A stretch of DNA of 64,000 nucleotides from Acetobacter thailandicus (GCF_011516655.1 NZ_WOSV01000009.1:26074-90073); one strand, 5' to 3'; shown: positions 35,732 to 45,877, counted from the stretch's first letter. Program-made: numbers and translations. The notes: a model not told the origin generated them from the letters alone.

Positions 35732-35802
35732 AAGCCAGATTGCCTGTCAGAATTTTTCAAAAAATGGGTAAACTCAGCCTGCTTGTGCCAGAAATCTCTG
35801 AT

Positions 35803-36207
35803 CTACACAAAACGCCCCGGCGCACCACGCTGAAGAACCTCTATACTATATCCGTCAGGATCTTTGAGAAAAAAGAAAGTACCAACGACCCGGCCCTTAT
35901 TTTCCAGAGTTTTAACCGGAGTGACCGCAAAACCAGCCAGCGTCAGACGGGCATGTTCTGCCTCTGTATCTTCGACTGAGACGGCCAGATGACCATACCC
36001 TTTGCCCAAATCATAAGGTTCGGTCCGCCCATGATTCACTGTCAGCTCGAGCTCAAATGTCTGCTCGCCATTTGATAAATAAATCAGTGTGAAATCATCA
36101 AAAACAATTTTATCTGCAATTTTAAGACCCAGAGCCTCCTCATAAAAAGCAACAGAACGGGCCTCATCAAGCACTCGAATCATAGAATGAATCATCTGCG
36201 CCATCAT
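35803..36207 (-). CDS. gloA: lactoylglutathione lyase (glyoxalase I)
   Basis: 134 aa, ATG after AAGGAG. The metal ligands of the family can be seen: His in MIHSMIRVLDEARSVAFYEE, Glu in TFELELT, His in GYGHLAVSVED, and Glu in DGYSIEVLQR. Converts the glutathione-methylglyoxal hemithioacetal to lactoylglutathione. About 70 bp separate it from dapF, so it may have its own transcript. Confidence 0.93.
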   Translation of the reverse strand: MMAQMIHSMIRVLDEARSVAFYEEALGLKIADKIVFDDFTLIYLSNGEQTFELELTVNHGRTEPYDLGKGYGHLAVSVEDTEAEHARLTLAGFAVTPVKTLENKGRVVGTFFFLKDPDGYSIEVLQRGAPGRFV

Positions 36208-36362
36208 CTTACTCCTTCATAACATGGCAGGTATGTCCGTGCCTGTAATTACACACACGGAACATAAAATTATATTTGAGACAATCTGTTCTTTACTCAA
36301 GAGCGCCTGAGATGCTTTACAGTTCTTAAATTTTTATTAATAAAGTTTATTCGTGTCAAACA
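36208..36362. other. divergent intergenic region gloA / porin
   Basis: 155 bases between divergent genes, AT-rich on the porin side (TTTTTATTAATAAAG near 36330-36346). It must hold both promoters, but I could not assign boxes with confidence. The porin ATG lacks an SD. Confidence 0.35.
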
Positions 36363-38261
36363 ATGATATTTTCTCGTTTTCTGCACCACACCAGCCCTTT
36401 CCTGCTCACCAGCACATTGCTGGCAACAGTTAGCATATCCTCTCTCATCACCAGCACCTCAGCACTTGCTGCAGCAGGGAACAGCGCTTCTCTCGATGCG
36501 CTTGAAAAGCAGATGGCACGCATCCAGGCCCAGCAGATGGAGCTGCAGAAAACGCTTATCAGCATGCAAAAACAAATTGCAGCTCAGCGCGCGGCCTTAT
36601 CTCCCAAAGGTCATAAAACCGCTACAAATCATACTATAACCGCCCGTTCAACCACACCTGCTACCAATAGATATGAATGGGCGGACAGTAATGAAGGGCC
36701 CTCCGGTAAGCCGCGCACGGCAACGGCTATGAACACCAGGCCACCACGTCACCTGCGTAATGGCGACACCTCAGAAGCGCAGCCCGTCTTTGACGATACG
36801 AATGCCAGGCCTGAAGTTGATGCCGTGATTGGTCACCGCGATGAAGATGTCATTGCCCATCTGGCAGACAACGCCGTTGGCCCCCACCCGCGTGAAACTG
36901 TTGGTGCTCAGGCTACTGGTGCCCTTGGTGACCATGGCGTGTTTCACATGGGGCCGGTTGCGATCATCCTCGGTGGCTTTCTTGATGCCTCAGCCGTATA
37001 TGAAAACCGTCACATTCCAAGTGGTACGTTTAACTACTGGCAGGATATGCCTTACCCCAACGAGCCACGCTATCACACGAACAATTTTGATGGCAGCGCG
37101 CGATACAGCCGTATCTCTCTGATGGCGCGAGGCAATGTAAACTCCCACTCTACCATTTCGGGTTTTTATGAAATGGATTTTGGTGCCGGCGCGTCTACAA
37201 CAGATGCCTATGAAAGTAACAGCTACGCTTTTCGTATGCGCCAGCTTTACCTGGCGTATGATAACAGCAAAACAAACTTCCATTTTCTGGCAGGCCAGGC
37301 GTGGAGCCTCCTGACACCCGGACGCGTTGGTATTACCCCCCGCCAGGAAAGTCTGCCTGAGACCATCGAATCCTCAATGCTGGCTGGCCAGACATGGACC
37401 AGACAGCTTCAGCTACGCTTCGTAAAAGATTTTTTTCAACATCGTCTCTGGCTGGGCCTCTCTCTTGAAAATCCGGCAACATTATATGACACAACCGGCT
37501 TTCAGAATAACAACGGCACGGTTACCCTCCCCAACGGCAGTGTGGCGACCATCAGCAGCAACGGCACAGGTCTGACAAACGATGCCCCGTTCTCTAACGA
37601 AATTGCTCCTGATGTCATCGCCAAGATAGCGTGGGATCCGTCATGGGGACATTATGAGGCAGAAGGCATCGTAAAATTTCCGCATAACCGGGTCTCATCC
37701 CTCGGGCAGGGGCACAATAATACGGTTGTTGCGGGCGGCGGCGGCGGTTCAATGATTCTGCCTCTCATCCCTCATACACTTGAGATGCGCATGGCAGGAC
37801 TGGCAGGTGTGGGAATCGGTCGTTATGGCTCAGTTCTGCTTCCAGACGCGACACTCAGGGCAAATGGCAGCCCCGCCCCTCTTTTTTCTGCTCAGACAAC
37901 CGCAGGTCTTATCGCACATCCTAATCCCCGTATTGATGTTTACGGTTATTTTGGGTATCAGGCAGCCGGCAGACGTTTTTCTAACTACAATGGCAGCCCG
38001 TATGGATACGGCAACCCTGCCTACTCAAACCTTGGGTGTGAAACAGAACTTTCAACCCTGGGCTGCACCGCCAACACCCGCAGCGTTATGGAAGGAACAA
38101 TCGGCGCGTGGTATCGATTCCTGAAAGGGAAATACGGAACAGTTGAAACGGGCATTCAGCTTGCCTACTCCCGCCGACAGGCCTGGAAAGGTGTCGGAGG
38201 AGCGCCTGATACGAGTCTGAGTCAGATATTTATGGACTTTCGCTATCTTCCGTTCCAGTAA
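36363..38261 (+). CDS. outer-membrane porin with N-terminal coiled coil
   Basis: 632 aa. A signal peptide (~1-37, ending STSALAAAG) is followed by a heptad-rich coiled coil (~44-82, SLDALEKQMARIQAQQMELQ), a Ser/Thr/Pro-rich linker (~85-195) and a beta-barrel region (~198-632) of alternating aromatic/polar strands (GFLDASAVYENRH, SRISLMARGNV, FHFLAGQAWSLLTPGRVGI), ending near RYLPFQ. The coiled coil plus barrel layout matches large alphaproteobacterial or DcaP-like porins, where the coil trimerises in the periplasm and may bind peptidoglycan. Substrate unknown. Confidence 0.8.
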   Translation: MIFSRFLHHTSPFLLTSTLLATVSISSLITSTSALAAAGNSASLDALEKQMARIQAQQMELQKTLISMQKQIAAQRAALSPKGHKTATNHTITARSTTPATNRYEWADSNEGPSGKPRTATAMNTRPPRHLRNGDTSEAQPVFDDTNARPEVDAVIGHRDEDVIAHLADNAVGPHPRETVGAQATGALGDHGVFHMGPVAIILGGFLDASAVYENRHIPSGTFNYWQDMPYPNEPRYHTNNFDGSARYSRISLMARGNVNSHSTISGFYEMDFGAGASTTDAYESNSYAFRMRQLYLAYDNSKTNFHFLAGQAWSLLTPGRVGITPRQESLPETIESSMLAGQTWTRQLQLRFVKDFFQHRLWLGLSLENPATLYDTTGFQNNNGTVTLPNGSVATISSNGTGLTNDAPFSNEIAPDVIAKIAWDPSWGHYEAEGIVKFPHNRVSSLGQGHNNTVVAGGGGGSMILPLIPHTLEMRMAGLAGVGIGRYGSVLLPDATLRANGSPAPLFSAQTTAGLIAHPNPRIDVYGYFGYQAAGRRFSNYNGSPYGYGNPAYSNLGCETELSTLGCTANTRSVMEGTIGAWYRFLKGKYGTVETGIQLAYSRRQAWKGVGGAPDTSLSQIFMDFRYLPFQ

Positions 38262-38379
38262 CCACTATATGGCTTAGAAAAAACGTCTTCAGAAAAAAGT
38301 TCTCCTGTCAGAGTCTGGCTCGTCGTGCGGGGAATTTTTTGTTGCCACCCCATTCCTTGTTGCCTGGACTTAACGATTT

Positions 38380-40233
38380 ATGCCTTTTAAAAATACCCCC
38401 GCTGCTCTCGCTAGTGCTCTTGCTGCTCGCGGTTATGAATCAGCAACACCTGTACAGACCGCTGTCATGGCTGAAGAAGCCGATGGCCGCGACCTGCTTG
38501 TTTCAGCCCGTACCGGCTCTGGCAAGACTGTTGCTTTTGGTATCGCCATGGCCCGCACTCTGCTTGATGAGACGGGTAAACTTCCACCACCAGGCGCACC
38601 GCTGGCTCTGGTTATTGCCCCCACCCGCGAACTGGCCCAGCAGGTTGGTAAAGAGCTTGAGTGGCTGTATGGCCTGGCCGGTGCACGTATTGTCACCTGT
38701 GTTGGTGGTATGGAACCACGCAAAGAAGCCCGTGCACTTAATGCCGGCTGTCATATTGTTGTCGGTACACCTGGCCGCCTGTGTGACCATCTTGGCCGCA
38801 AGCAGCTTAATTTATCGAACCTGAAAGCCGTTGTGCTTGACGAAGCCGATGAGATGCTTGACCTCGGCTTCCGTGATGAGCTGGAAACCCTGCTCAAAGC
38901 CATGCCGGAAGATCGTCGCACGCTGCTGTTCTCAGCAACAATTGCGCGCGAGATTGCGTCTCTGGCTAAACGCTACCAGCGTGATGCCCTGCGCATCAAC
39001 ACTCAGACAGACAGCGCACCACACTCTGACATTTCATACCAGGTTCTTCTGGCAGACCAGGGCGATATGGCCGGCGCCATTGTTAACGTGCTGCGCCTGA
39101 TTGAAGCCCCTTCAGCTATTGTATTCTGCCACACACGTGAAGCCGTTCGTCAGCTTCAGTCTATCCTGACAGAACGTGGCTTCTCTTCTGTCGCGATTTC
39201 AGGTGATCTCGGCCAGAACGAGCGTAGCCGCGCCATAGAAAGCCTGCGTAACGGCCAGGCTCGTGTCTGTGTTGCTACGGACGTTGCTGCACGTGGCATT
39301 GACATTCCTGAGCTGGGCCTGGTTATTCACGCCAGCCTGCCTTCCAACCCGGCTACACTGCTGCACCGCTCAGGCCGCACAGGCCGTGCCGGACGCAAGG
39401 GAACCTGTGTTCTTCTGGTGCCACCAGGTCGTCGTCGCCTGGCAGAACGCCTGATGGAAGCCGCAAAAATTGAAGCAGAATGGGGTGGTGCACCAACACC
39501 TGAAAAAATTGCCAGCGCTGACGCTGAACGTCTGCTTGCGGCCCCTGCCCTGAACGCTGAAGTTTCAGAAGCACCGGAAACTCAGGAACTTATCAGCAAA
39601 CTGACAGAAAACCGCTCCGCTGAGCAGCTTGCTGCCGCCCTGATCGGGCTGTGGCGTGCCAGTCTGCCTAAAGCATCTAATGTGCGCGTTATCTCTCCTG
39701 GTTCGATCAAAAAAATGCCACGTGAAAGAACACGTGACGAAGGCCCGAGAGAACGCGGCCCACAGGAAGAAGGCAGCTGGTTCCGCCTGTCTGTCGGTCG
39801 TGAAGACCGTGCCGACCCCAAATGGCTGGTGCCAATGCTGTGTCGCCTGGGTAATATCAAAAAGCAGGATATTGGCGCGATCCGCATTCAGGGCGACCAC
39901 ACACTGGTCGAAATTGCAAAGAGCAAAGCTGAAAGCTTTAAAGAGTGCGCTTCAGCAACTGACCCTGATGAAATCAGCATTGAGCCAGCCTCTGCTCCTG
40001 CTGGCGGCGGCCGCAAAAGCGGTGGCGGCGGTGGCTTCAGAAACAAACCAGCTGGTGGTGGTTTCAGAGGCAAACCATCCGGCGATGGCTATCGTGGTAA
40101 AGCAGCAGGTGAAGGCGGCTTCAGAAGCAAGTCATCAGGCGATGGTGATGACCGACGTCCTGCTTATAAAGATAAGAAAAAAAGCGGCGGCTCTTTCAAA
40201 GGGTCTTCTGACAGAAAACGTAAAAAGAACTAA
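38380..40233 (+). CDS. DEAD-box RNA helicase with DbpA-like RNA-binding domain and Gly-rich tail
   Basis: 617 aa. The helicase core has a Q motif (ATPVQTAV), Walker A SARTGSGKT, DEAD box VVLDEADEMLDLGF, SAT, and motif VI HRSGRTGRAGRKG. Residues ~465-530 (WFRLSVGREDRADPKWLVPM) match the DbpA/CsdA C-terminal RNA-binding fold. The last ~75 residues are Gly/Lys/Arg-rich with degenerate repeats such as GGGFRGKPSGDGYRGKA. Probably a ribosome-assembly or cold-shock helicase of the DeaD/CsdA type. Single gene with its own terminator. Confidence 0.93.
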   Translation: MPFKNTPAALASALAARGYESATPVQTAVMAEEADGRDLLVSARTGSGKTVAFGIAMARTLLDETGKLPPPGAPLALVIAPTRELAQQVGKELEWLYGLAGARIVTCVGGMEPRKEARALNAGCHIVVGTPGRLCDHLGRKQLNLSNLKAVVLDEADEMLDLGFRDELETLLKAMPEDRRTLLFSATIAREIASLAKRYQRDALRINTQTDSAPHSDISYQVLLADQGDMAGAIVNVLRLIEAPSAIVFCHTREAVRQLQSILTERGFSSVAISGDLGQNERSRAIESLRNGQARVCVATDVAARGIDIPELGLVIHASLPSNPATLLHRSGRTGRAGRKGTCVLLVPPGRRRLAERLMEAAKIEAEWGGAPTPEKIASADAERLLAAPALNAEVSEAPETQELISKLTENRSAEQLAAALIGLWRASLPKASNVRVISPGSIKKMPRERTRDEGPRERGPQEEGSWFRLSVGREDRADPKWLVPMLCRLGNIKKQDIGAIRIQGDHTLVEIAKSKAESFKECASATDPDEISIEPASAPAGGGRKSGGGGGFRNKPAGGGFRGKPSGDGYRGKAAGEGGFRSKSSGDGDDRRPAYKDKKKSGGSFKGSSDRKRKKN

Positions 40234-40244
40234 AAACACTTAAT

Positions 40245-40283
40245 AAAAAAGGCCTCTTCCTGACTAAGGAAGAGGCCTTTTTT
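40245..40283 (+). terminator. bidirectional intrinsic terminator
   Basis: AAAAAAGGCCTCTTCC / GGAAGAGGCCTTTTTT with a 7-base loop. It ends the helicase gene (plus) and the convergent small exported protein (minus). Confidence 0.93.
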
Positions 40284-40324
40284 ACATGTACAACAGCTTA
40301 AAAAAGCTATCAGCACTAAAGCTA

Positions 40325-40750
40325 TTATCGAATGCTGGGCAGAGTTGTTGCGTCTTTCCAGTCTGACTTTACACGCTCTTTCTGGCTTTTCAGGGCCTCT
40401 TTTGTGTCGTGACCTGCATTGTTCCAGCGGCTTTTTGCTGCCTCAGCCTTCGCCCTCTCCTCATCTGCTTTCGTTCTCAGCTGATCAGTCTGAGACTGGA
40501 AACGGTCACGTGCAGCCGTATTTGAATTTGTCAGTTTATTTTGTTCACTCTGAAGACGATTCTCTAAATTCTGCTTTGCAGCGCTGTCTGCATGCTCCAG
40601 CGTCTCTTTGTTCTGGTGTGCCGCGCTACGGGCGCTGTCCATACCGGCTTTAAGAGGGTTCTGAAACATCTGGGCGTGAGCACCGGGGGCTGCCATCAGT
40701 GCAGCAGCAAGAGGGAGAGCCATAAGAGACAGCTTACAATTAAAACGCAT
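40325..40750 (-). CDS. small exported, helix-rich protein of unknown function
   Basis: 141 aa from the ATG at 40750 (SD AGAAAGG). A longer ORF to 40825 would bury the signal peptide. The signal peptide is residues ~1-26 (LMALPLAAALMAAPGAHAQ). The mature part is almost entirely charged helix (NKETLEHADSAAKQNLENRL, RTKADEERAKAEAAKSRWNN), likely a periplasmic coiled coil or a stress-type disordered protein. No family recognised. It diverges from the S10 peptidase gene. Confidence 0.75.
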   Translation of the reverse strand: MRFNCKLSLMALPLAAALMAAPGAHAQMFQNPLKAGMDSARSAAHQNKETLEHADSAAKQNLENRLQSEQNKLTNSNTAARDRFQSQTDQLRTKADEERAKAEAAKSRWNNAGHDTKEALKSQKERVKSDWKDATTLPSIR

Positions 40751-40883
40751 AAAGCATACCTTTCTTAATATTTTTTGTAGCTTATCAGGGGTCCTGGTAA
40801 TGATACAAACATGTAATTTTGTCAAAAACGTGCAACCTTCTATCTATCTCAAAACATCTTTGCGATCAGACAGGATCTCTGCA

Positions 40884-42452
40884 ATGCACGTACCTTATTT
40901 TGTAAAAAAAACAGGTTTTCCATCTCTTTTAACGTCATGCAGTATAGCAGCATTACTTTGTCTGTCTGCTTTTTCTGCACCTGTTCATGCCGAACAGGCT
41001 GAAGCCCCATCTAAAACGCAAGGCAGCACTGCAAAAGCAGATACCCCTGCTTTTGAGGGAAAAGCAGCGCTGCTACCTCAGGATGCTGTGACCCACCACA
41101 CAGCGACCTTTAATGGGCACAAAATCAGCTATACAGCACGAGCCGGCACGCTGACACTGCGAGACAAAGACGGCCACCCTTCCGCACGTATTTTCTACGT
41201 TGCTTACACACAGGATGGTGCAGCACCTGAAAACCGACCTGTTTCATTCTTTTTTAACGGTGGCCCGGGCGCAGGCACGGCCTACCTGCATCTTGGTGCA
41301 GCAGGCCCCGAAATTCTTTCTTTTCCTGCAGGCAACCCGACTGATGGCGCTAACGCAAAGCTGGCAATAAACCCTGACAGCTGGCTGCCTTCTACTGATA
41401 TGGTTTTTCTCGATGCACCGGGCACCGGCTGGTCTGTCCCGACAGATGAAAAAAAAGCAGCCAAAGAATTTTATGGTGTCAAACAGGATGCCAGAGCTTT
41501 TGCAAAAGCTATTCAGCTCTGGTCCAGCACCAGTAAACGACTGACATCTCCACGCTATCTGGCCGGTGAAAGCTATGGCGGCATTCGATCTATAGAAGTT
41601 GCTAACGCTCTGATGGAACAGCAAAGCATTATTGTAAACGGGTTGATTATGATTTCACCCGCGCTCGACATGTCCCTGCTTGAAACCGGGATCAACCCAC
41701 TCGCAACGGCTATGGCACTGCCTACTTTTGAAGCAGCAAATCTGTCTCTTCATCATCAGTTACAGCCAGACACCACAGCCCGGCAGCTCAACAGTGCATA
41801 TAGCTATGCTCTGGGGCCTTATCTGAATAAACTGGTTAACACACCACCTGCAGGCGATGCAGCGGATACATTTTACAATGAGATCGCACAACGCACAGGT
41901 ATACCTGTTAATATTGTCAAAAAAGAACGCGGCGCACTTGAGGCCTCAGCGCATGATATCAGAAGCCGGGACGGACGACTTTACTCGCTCTATGACGCTA
42001 CACTCTCAATTGCTGACCCTTACCCCGAAGGTGTAAGCGACAGTGACAGCCCTGAACCAACATTGTCGGGTTTTGGTCGCGCTTATGGTAGTGCTTTCGA
42101 GCAATATGCAGCCTCAGACCTGAAGTTTGCAACACCGATCACGTACAATCTGCTTGATCTTAACGTCAATGCTTCATGGGATTACAGAGCGGGTCAGGGT
42201 CTTCTCGCCCATCAGATCCCGGTTCTGCGGCAGTTGCTGGCCCTTAATCCCTCTATGCGGGTTTTTATTGCCAATGGCTATTTTGATCTGGCGTGCCCGT
42301 TTGCAACATCACGCTGGGTAAAAGAGCATATTCCTGTCGGGCAGGACCGGATTAGCCTGCATCTCTATTCAGGTGGACACATGCTATACACACGCCCTGA
42401 AAGTCGTGCTGCACTGACACAGGATGTCAAAGCTTTTCTGTCTCACTCATAA
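40884..42452 (+). CDS. S10-family serine carboxypeptidase-like exported protein
   Basis: 522 aa from the ATG at 40884 (AGGA eight bases upstream), which gives a proper signal peptide (SIAALLCLSAFSAPVHAEQ). An upstream in-frame ATG at 40800 would hide it. Peptidase S10 marks: SFFFNGGPGAGTAYLHLG (oxyanion region), LAGESYGG with the catalytic Ser, the Asp region in YFDLACPF, and the catalytic His in SGGHMLY. Likely a periplasmic exopeptidase or related acyl hydrolase. Confidence 0.9.
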   Translation: MHVPYFVKKTGFPSLLTSCSIAALLCLSAFSAPVHAEQAEAPSKTQGSTAKADTPAFEGKAALLPQDAVTHHTATFNGHKISYTARAGTLTLRDKDGHPSARIFYVAYTQDGAAPENRPVSFFFNGGPGAGTAYLHLGAAGPEILSFPAGNPTDGANAKLAINPDSWLPSTDMVFLDAPGTGWSVPTDEKKAAKEFYGVKQDARAFAKAIQLWSSTSKRLTSPRYLAGESYGGIRSIEVANALMEQQSIIVNGLIMISPALDMSLLETGINPLATAMALPTFEAANLSLHHQLQPDTTARQLNSAYSYALGPYLNKLVNTPPAGDAADTFYNEIAQRTGIPVNIVKKERGALEASAHDIRSRDGRLYSLYDATLSIADPYPEGVSDSDSPEPTLSGFGRAYGSAFEQYAASDLKFATPITYNLLDLNVNASWDYRAGQGLLAHQIPVLRQLLALNPSMRVFIANGYFDLACPFATSRWVKEHIPVGQDRISLHLYSGGHMLYTRPESRAALTQDVKAFLSHS

Positions 42453-42470
42453 GCAGAAAGCAGATAATAA

Positions 42471-42499
42471 AAAAGGCAGGAGAAACTCTCCTGCCTTTT
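42471..42499 (+). terminator. bidirectional intrinsic terminator between S10 peptidase and rpsI
   Basis: AAAAGGCAGGAGA / TCTCCTGCCTTTT, a 13-bp complementary stem with a 3-base loop and A/T-runs at both ends. It fits termination of both convergent genes. Confidence 0.9.
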
Positions 42500-42526
42500 C
42501 CGAAAGCAATAAGGTCTTCTGACCAA

Positions 42527-43015
42527 TCAGCGTTTGCTGAACTGGAAAGAACGACGTGCTTTTGCACGACCGTATTTCTTACGTTCAACCTGACGGGAGT
42601 CACGTGTCAGGAAGCCTGCAGCTTTCAGTATGCTGCGCAGACCTGGCTCGTAATGCGTCAGGGCACGGCTGATACCGTGACGTACTGCACCAGCCTGACC
42701 TGAAAGACCGCCACCGGTAACGGTGCAGACAACGTCAAACTGGTTATAACGATCAGCAACAAGGAAAGGCTGTGTCAGCAGCATACGCAGAACCGGACGA
42801 GCGAAATATGTGCCAACCGGACGACCGTTTACTGTGATATCGCCTTTACCAGGCTTAATCCATACGCGGGCAACAGCGTCTTTACGACGGCCGGTTGCAT
42901 ATGAACGGCCCTGTGCATCGCGTTTTACTTCATAGACAGGAGCTTCAGCAGGAGCGGTTGTTACAACCCCTTTAAGATCAGCCAGCGTGCCTGTACGTTC
43001 CTGAGTTTCAGACAT
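42527..43015 (-). CDS. rpsI: 30S ribosomal protein S9
   Basis: 162 aa. Typical S9 features are [38 protein letters not shown] and the basic C-terminus [20 protein letters not shown] ending in SKR. An N-terminal extension of ~35 residues is common in alphaproteobacteria. Follows rplM by 5 bp. Confidence 0.98.
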   Translation of the reverse strand: MSETQERTGTLADLKGVVTTAPAEAPVYEVKRDAQGRSYATGRRKDAVARVWIKPGKGDITVNGRPVGTYFARPVLRMLLTQPFLVADRYNQFDVVCTVTGGGLSGQAGAVRHGISRALTHYEPGLRSILKAAGFLTRDSRQVERKKYGRAKARRSFQFSKR

Positions 43016-43020
43016 AATGC

Positions 43021-43497
43021 TCAGCCTTTCTGTCCGTTAACAACGTTTTTACGATTCAGAGCCGCAACATCGAGTGTCTGCGGGTTCTGACCGCCATGCG
43101 GATGCTCTGAACCAGCATAAACATGCAGGCTGCGCATCTGCTGACGCTGCAACGGACCACGGGAGATCATGCGCTCAACAGCCTTAACCACAACGTGGTC
43201 AGGGTTTTTGCCTTCAAGACGCTGCGCAATGGTGCGAGTCTTGATGCCACCAGGATAACCTGTGTGATAGTGAAAAAGCTTCTGGCCAGCTTTGTTACCG
43301 GTCAGAGCAACTTTTTCAGCATTGATCACAACGACATGGTCGCCACAATCAACATGTGGGGTGAACTGTGGTTTATGCTTACCGCGCAGACGGTTAGCAA
43401 TGATGACAGCAAGACGACCAAGAGCGAGGCCTTCGGCGTCGATCAGGATCCAGTTTTTTGTCACCTCCGCAGGTTTTAGCGAGAGAGTGGTCTTCAT
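43021..43497 (-). CDS. rplM: 50S ribosomal protein L13
   Basis: 158 aa. Typical L13: [51 protein letters not shown] and [20 protein letters not shown]. First gene of the rplM-rpsI pair, with a good minus-strand promoter candidate upstream. Confidence 0.98.
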   Translation of the reverse strand: MKTTLSLKPAEVTKNWILIDAEGLALGRLAVIIANRLRGKHKPQFTPHVDCGDHVVVINAEKVALTGNKAGQKLFHYHTGYPGGIKTRTIAQRLEGKNPDHVVVKAVERMISRGPLQRQQMRSLHVYAGSEHPHGGQNPQTLDVAALNRKNVVNGQKG

Positions 43498-43541
43498 CAG
43501 GGTACGATTCCGTTAAAATCTGAACTTATAAAGAGGGCCAC

Positions 43542-43570
43542 CTTATGAGCGAACAGAGTTTTCGCGTCAA
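43542..43570 (-). promoter_or_regulatory. candidate promoter of rplM-rpsI
   Basis: On the minus strand TTGACG (43565-43570), a 17-base spacer and CATAAG (43542-43547). It sits ~45 bases upstream of the rplM ATG. Confidence 0.55.
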
Positions 43571-43720
43571 GTAGTTTGGTATTAATCGCTGTTATTTCAG
43601 TAATTTTTTTTAAAGGTAACATAATACCGCACTGAGACTTGCAGAGCCCCCCCGCAGTGGATTAAAGAGCATCGCTGAAATAGCTTAATTCTTGGTGAAA
43701 ACAGGCAGGGTTTCCGGCTG

Positions 43721-45073
43721 GTGAAAAAAAATGTTCTCATTACTGTAGGTGTACTGACCGGTGTTGCCTGCCTGGGCTGGTTTGGCGTTACCCAGACAAA
43801 ACACGCTATGCTTAAAAAGAGCATTGAAGAGTTCAGACAAAACCTCGGGCCGTCCACCTCTCTCTCTTATCATAAGGCGCGCCCTGGCCTTCTGGGTCGC
43901 AGTGTAAAATTCGACCAGCTTGTCATTCGCCATGGGCCTGAAACAATCACGGCGGACCTGGCTGAAATTTCTAAGCCTTCTGCTTCATCAGGTGATGTAA
44001 GCCATAAAATCAGTTCTATCTCTTTCCATAATTTCCGCCTGATCGATCCGGCTGGCAGCCTTAGTCTCGAAACGCTACAACTTGAAGATGTCACTCTTCC
44101 TGCAGATGGCGATGACCGCAGGGGAATCCCCCGGCAGACTTTAGAAATTCATCATGCACAGGCTCATAAACTGCAGGGCTTTATAAGCAGTCTGCAGTCT
44201 GACCTGTCAGCTGATACGGTTGAGCTTGAGAACTACGGCGACGACATCCCCTCTCGCCTGGAAAGCCAGAACTTCAGGCTTTCAACTGATGTCGCACCTC
44301 AGCGTCACATTAAAGCAGACCTGATTATGATCGACGGGGTCGACCTGTTCGGCCTTTATAACAGTCTGGCTACAGGCACACCGCTGGCATCGCGCAATGG
44401 CACACGCGACATTCAGGTACAGCGACTCAGTCTGTCAGGCGACACGCCGCTTATGCAGGTCGGCACGCTCCGCTCACGCTCAGTACGCTCTGATACCAGC
44501 GAGCAGGAAGTTTCAAGCCTTAACAAGCTGGAACTCTGGCCGGATGTCCCCAACCTGTCTGTTCTCCCCTCTATGGGATACAAGCTTTTTGAGGGAAATC
44601 TGTTACTCAGCGACACCCGTGATTTTACAAAAAACACATTTAAAATTAATGAGTTTCATATAGATGGCCATAAAATGGGCCGTCTCGATATCACAGGCAC
44701 ATTCGGGCAGACCAATGCGACCACACTACTCAGCGTAGGGGCCGCTGATATGCCTGTACATAATATTGTTCTGACCTATAAGGATGATGGCCTGGTTGAG
44801 CGTGCTCTTACGGCCAGCGCCAAAGCGCACAACACAACGCCCCTCGAACTCCTGACCGGGCTACAGGCAAAGTTTGCACCAAATGGCGCAACTCCCTCCG
44901 ACTTCTTTGCGTCCTTAACGACTTATTTCATGCACCCCGACAAAGGGCCGCTTGTTATTAATATCAAACCAGCCCGCCCTCTGCCACTTATGGCACTTAT
45001 TGCCGGTGTCAGTATGATGTCAGCGAATCCGCAACTGGTCAGTCAGATAGGTATCTCAGTACAGGCCCCTTAA
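43721..45073 (+). CDS. conserved-looking protein of unknown function with N-terminal membrane anchor
   Basis: 450 aa, GTG start (VKKNVLI). Residues ~5-25 form one transmembrane anchor or uncleaved signal; the rest is predicted periplasmic with alternating beta pattern (e.g. VKFDQLVIRHGPETITADLA, ISSISFHNFRLIDPAGSLSL). The architecture resembles DUF945/AsmA-like periplasmic beta proteins but I cannot assign a family. It lies divergent from rplM and carries its own terminator. Confidence 0.72.
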   Translation: MKKNVLITVGVLTGVACLGWFGVTQTKHAMLKKSIEEFRQNLGPSTSLSYHKARPGLLGRSVKFDQLVIRHGPETITADLAEISKPSASSGDVSHKISSISFHNFRLIDPAGSLSLETLQLEDVTLPADGDDRRGIPRQTLEIHHAQAHKLQGFISSLQSDLSADTVELENYGDDIPSRLESQNFRLSTDVAPQRHIKADLIMIDGVDLFGLYNSLATGTPLASRNGTRDIQVQRLSLSGDTPLMQVGTLRSRSVRSDTSEQEVSSLNKLELWPDVPNLSVLPSMGYKLFEGNLLLSDTRDFTKNTFKINEFHIDGHKMGRLDITGTFGQTNATTLLSVGAADMPVHNIVLTYKDDGLVERALTASAKAHNTTPLELLTGLQAKFAPNGATPSDFFASLTTYFMHPDKGPLVINIKPARPLPLMALIAGVSMMSANPQLVSQIGISVQAP

Positions 45074-45093
45074 TTTTTCAGGTGCCACGACTC

Positions 45094-45131
45094 AAAAAAC
45101 GCCCCGTAAAATTTATTACGGGGCGTTTTTT
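45094..45131 (+). terminator. bidirectional intrinsic terminator
   Basis: AAAAAACGCCCCGTAA / TTACGGGGCGTTTTTT, 16 bp with a 6-base loop, placed between the convergent unknown gene (plus) and phoU (minus). Confidence 0.93.
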
Positions 45132-45155
45132 TTGCTCAGAATATTTCAGTTGATA

Positions 45156-45860
45156 TCAGCTGCGCTTTGCAGCCTTACCACCACGAGGACGAACCGCAGG
45201 CAGCATATCGCCTGTCACGGCATAATAAACACGCTCAGCGATATTCGTTGCATGGTCGCCAATACGCTCAAGATTTTTAGCCACAAATAAAAGATGAATA
45301 CATGGGCCAATCTTACGCGGGTCTTCCATCATATACGTCACGAGCTCACGAAACATCGCCGTATAAAGCTCGTCAATAACAGCATCTGAATTCCAGACCT
45401 CCATCGCTCTGGCGCTGTCGTCAGAGGTCATAGCCTCAATCGTATTGTGCAGATTTTCCTGTACAAGACGAGCCATACTCCGCAATGCACTGAAAGATAA
45501 TGCGCCATCCAGCGGCTCTACTTTTAACGCCCGGCGAGCAATAGATGAGGCATAATCCCCGATACGCTCAAGGTCACCGGTAATTTTAAGAACTGCAATA
45601 ATCTGACGCAGATCAACCGCCATAGGTGCCCTCAGGGCCAGAATACGAATCGCCAGAGATTCAGCCTCGCGCTCAAGCGCATCAACCTCTGCATCGAGTT
45701 CAGGCGGCTCGAGAGCTGCGTCCTCATTCTGATCTACTACAGCGGCAATGGCCTGAGCTGTCTGGCGTTCAACCAGCCCGCCCATACGCGCCACCATCCC
45801 CCGCAAACGGTCAAGCTCCTGATCATACCGCGTTACGGTATGCCCAACGTCTGTTGTCAT
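45156..45860 (-). CDS. phoU: phosphate signalling protein PhoU
   Basis: 234 aa all-helical protein with two three-helix repeats bearing the family's metal/acidic motifs (LERIGDYASSIARRAL and LERIGDHATNIAERVYY). It links the Pst transporter to the PhoR/PhoB two-component system and damps the phosphate-starvation response. Last gene of pstC-pstA-pstB-phoU. Confidence 0.96.
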   Translation of the reverse strand: MTTDVGHTVTRYDQELDRLRGMVARMGGLVERQTAQAIAAVVDQNEDAALEPPELDAEVDALEREAESLAIRILALRAPMAVDLRQIIAVLKITGDLERIGDYASSIARRALKVEPLDGALSFSALRSMARLVQENLHNTIEAMTSDDSARAMEVWNSDAVIDELYTAMFRELVTYMMEDPRKIGPCIHLLFVAKNLERIGDHATNIAERVYYAVTGDMLPAVRPRGGKAAKRS

Positions 45861-45877
45861 AACCCTGCTTCCCTCAG

